Assembly: GCA_050699635.1 (NCBI GenBank)
Contig: JBOHFK010000010.1
Location: 1-64,000, forward strand
Reading direction: 5' to 3'
From: GCA-003244245 sp050699635
GTDB lineage: Bacteria; Actinomycetota; Actinomycetes; Mycobacteriales; Pseudonocardiaceae
Length of the DNA stretch: 64,000 nucleotides
How positions within the stretch are numbered: the stretch's first letter is position 1
Content: more notes on this DNA, generated by a model
Told to the model about the DNA's origin: nothing
Database searches by the model: none
What the model saw: only the letters and a program-made list of their open reading frames with translations
The DNA's letters: not shown here

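Noticed and set aside
63900..64000. ATG at 63998 as the NRPS start codon
   Set aside because: It encodes the Met that precedes HHIITDGWS in the middle of a C domain (compare AMHHIITDGWS in module 7); the frame continues past the edge.
13884..64000. Regularly spaced repeats as a CRISPR or other non-coding repeat array
   Set aside because: The repeats are conserved domain motifs recurring once per NRPS module within one open frame.

Overview
The window is about 64 kb of very GC-rich DNA with GTG/TTG starts and actinobacterial gene families throughout: a MurT/GatD lipid II amidase pair, a BTAD-type regulator, an MbtH-like protein, and giant NRPS modules with SrfAD-type and EntS-like helper genes. 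This points to an actinomycete. A Pseudonocardiales-like genus is my guess, not something the sequence proves.

Left flank (1-8191). This part looks like ordinary chromosome: the 3' end of a DMT-family transporter, the overlapping murT-gatD pair, uppP and a fused glycyl-tRNA synthetase glyQS on the minus strand, then after a 398-bp divergent gap a CorA-type metal channel.

Biosynthetic locus (8235 to the right edge). A 1085-residue ATPase/BTAD regulator with one in-frame TTA codon is on the plus strand. Facing it, all on the minus strand and read right to left, are a gigantic NRPS, an MFS exporter that overlaps it by 4 bp, an MbtH-like protein 4 bp further on, and a type II thioesterase. This is a compact, probably co-transcribed set.

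The NRPS is one uninterrupted reading frame from 13884 to beyond the right edge, at least 16,704 residues (roughly 1.8 MDa). The edge cuts a condensation domain, so the true protein is longer. I resolve 12 modules: (C)ATE-CATE-CATE-CATE-CATE-CAT-CATE-CAT-CATE-CATE-CAT-CATE. Condensation-domain type matches the preceding module throughout: DCL-type after every E, LCL-type after every E-less module. The predicted stereochemistry is therefore D-D-D-D-D-L-D-L-D-D-Gly-D. There are only three A-domain pocket types: DVFSVAIVYK (modules 1-6 and 10), DALLIG(S/A)VVK (7, 8, 9, 12) and the glycine code DILQLGLVWK (11, which fittingly lacks an E domain). The product should be a long, D-rich, low-complexity peptide. 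I do not recognise the substrates of the first two codes.

The protein ends in an E domain with no thioesterase, reductase or terminal condensation domain, and the usual TPSDFPLA tail after E is missing. A C-terminal D-residue with no cis-TE fits release by a stand-alone penicillin-binding-protein-type thioesterase of the SurE kind, which would have to be encoded outside this window. The module DNA is highly repetitive: roughly 4.55-kb tandem units, plus a 313-bp tract that differs at one base between modules 11 and 12 and stops exactly at the carrier-protein GGDSILSIQ core. This indicates recent duplication or conversion and shows where the assembly line has recombined.
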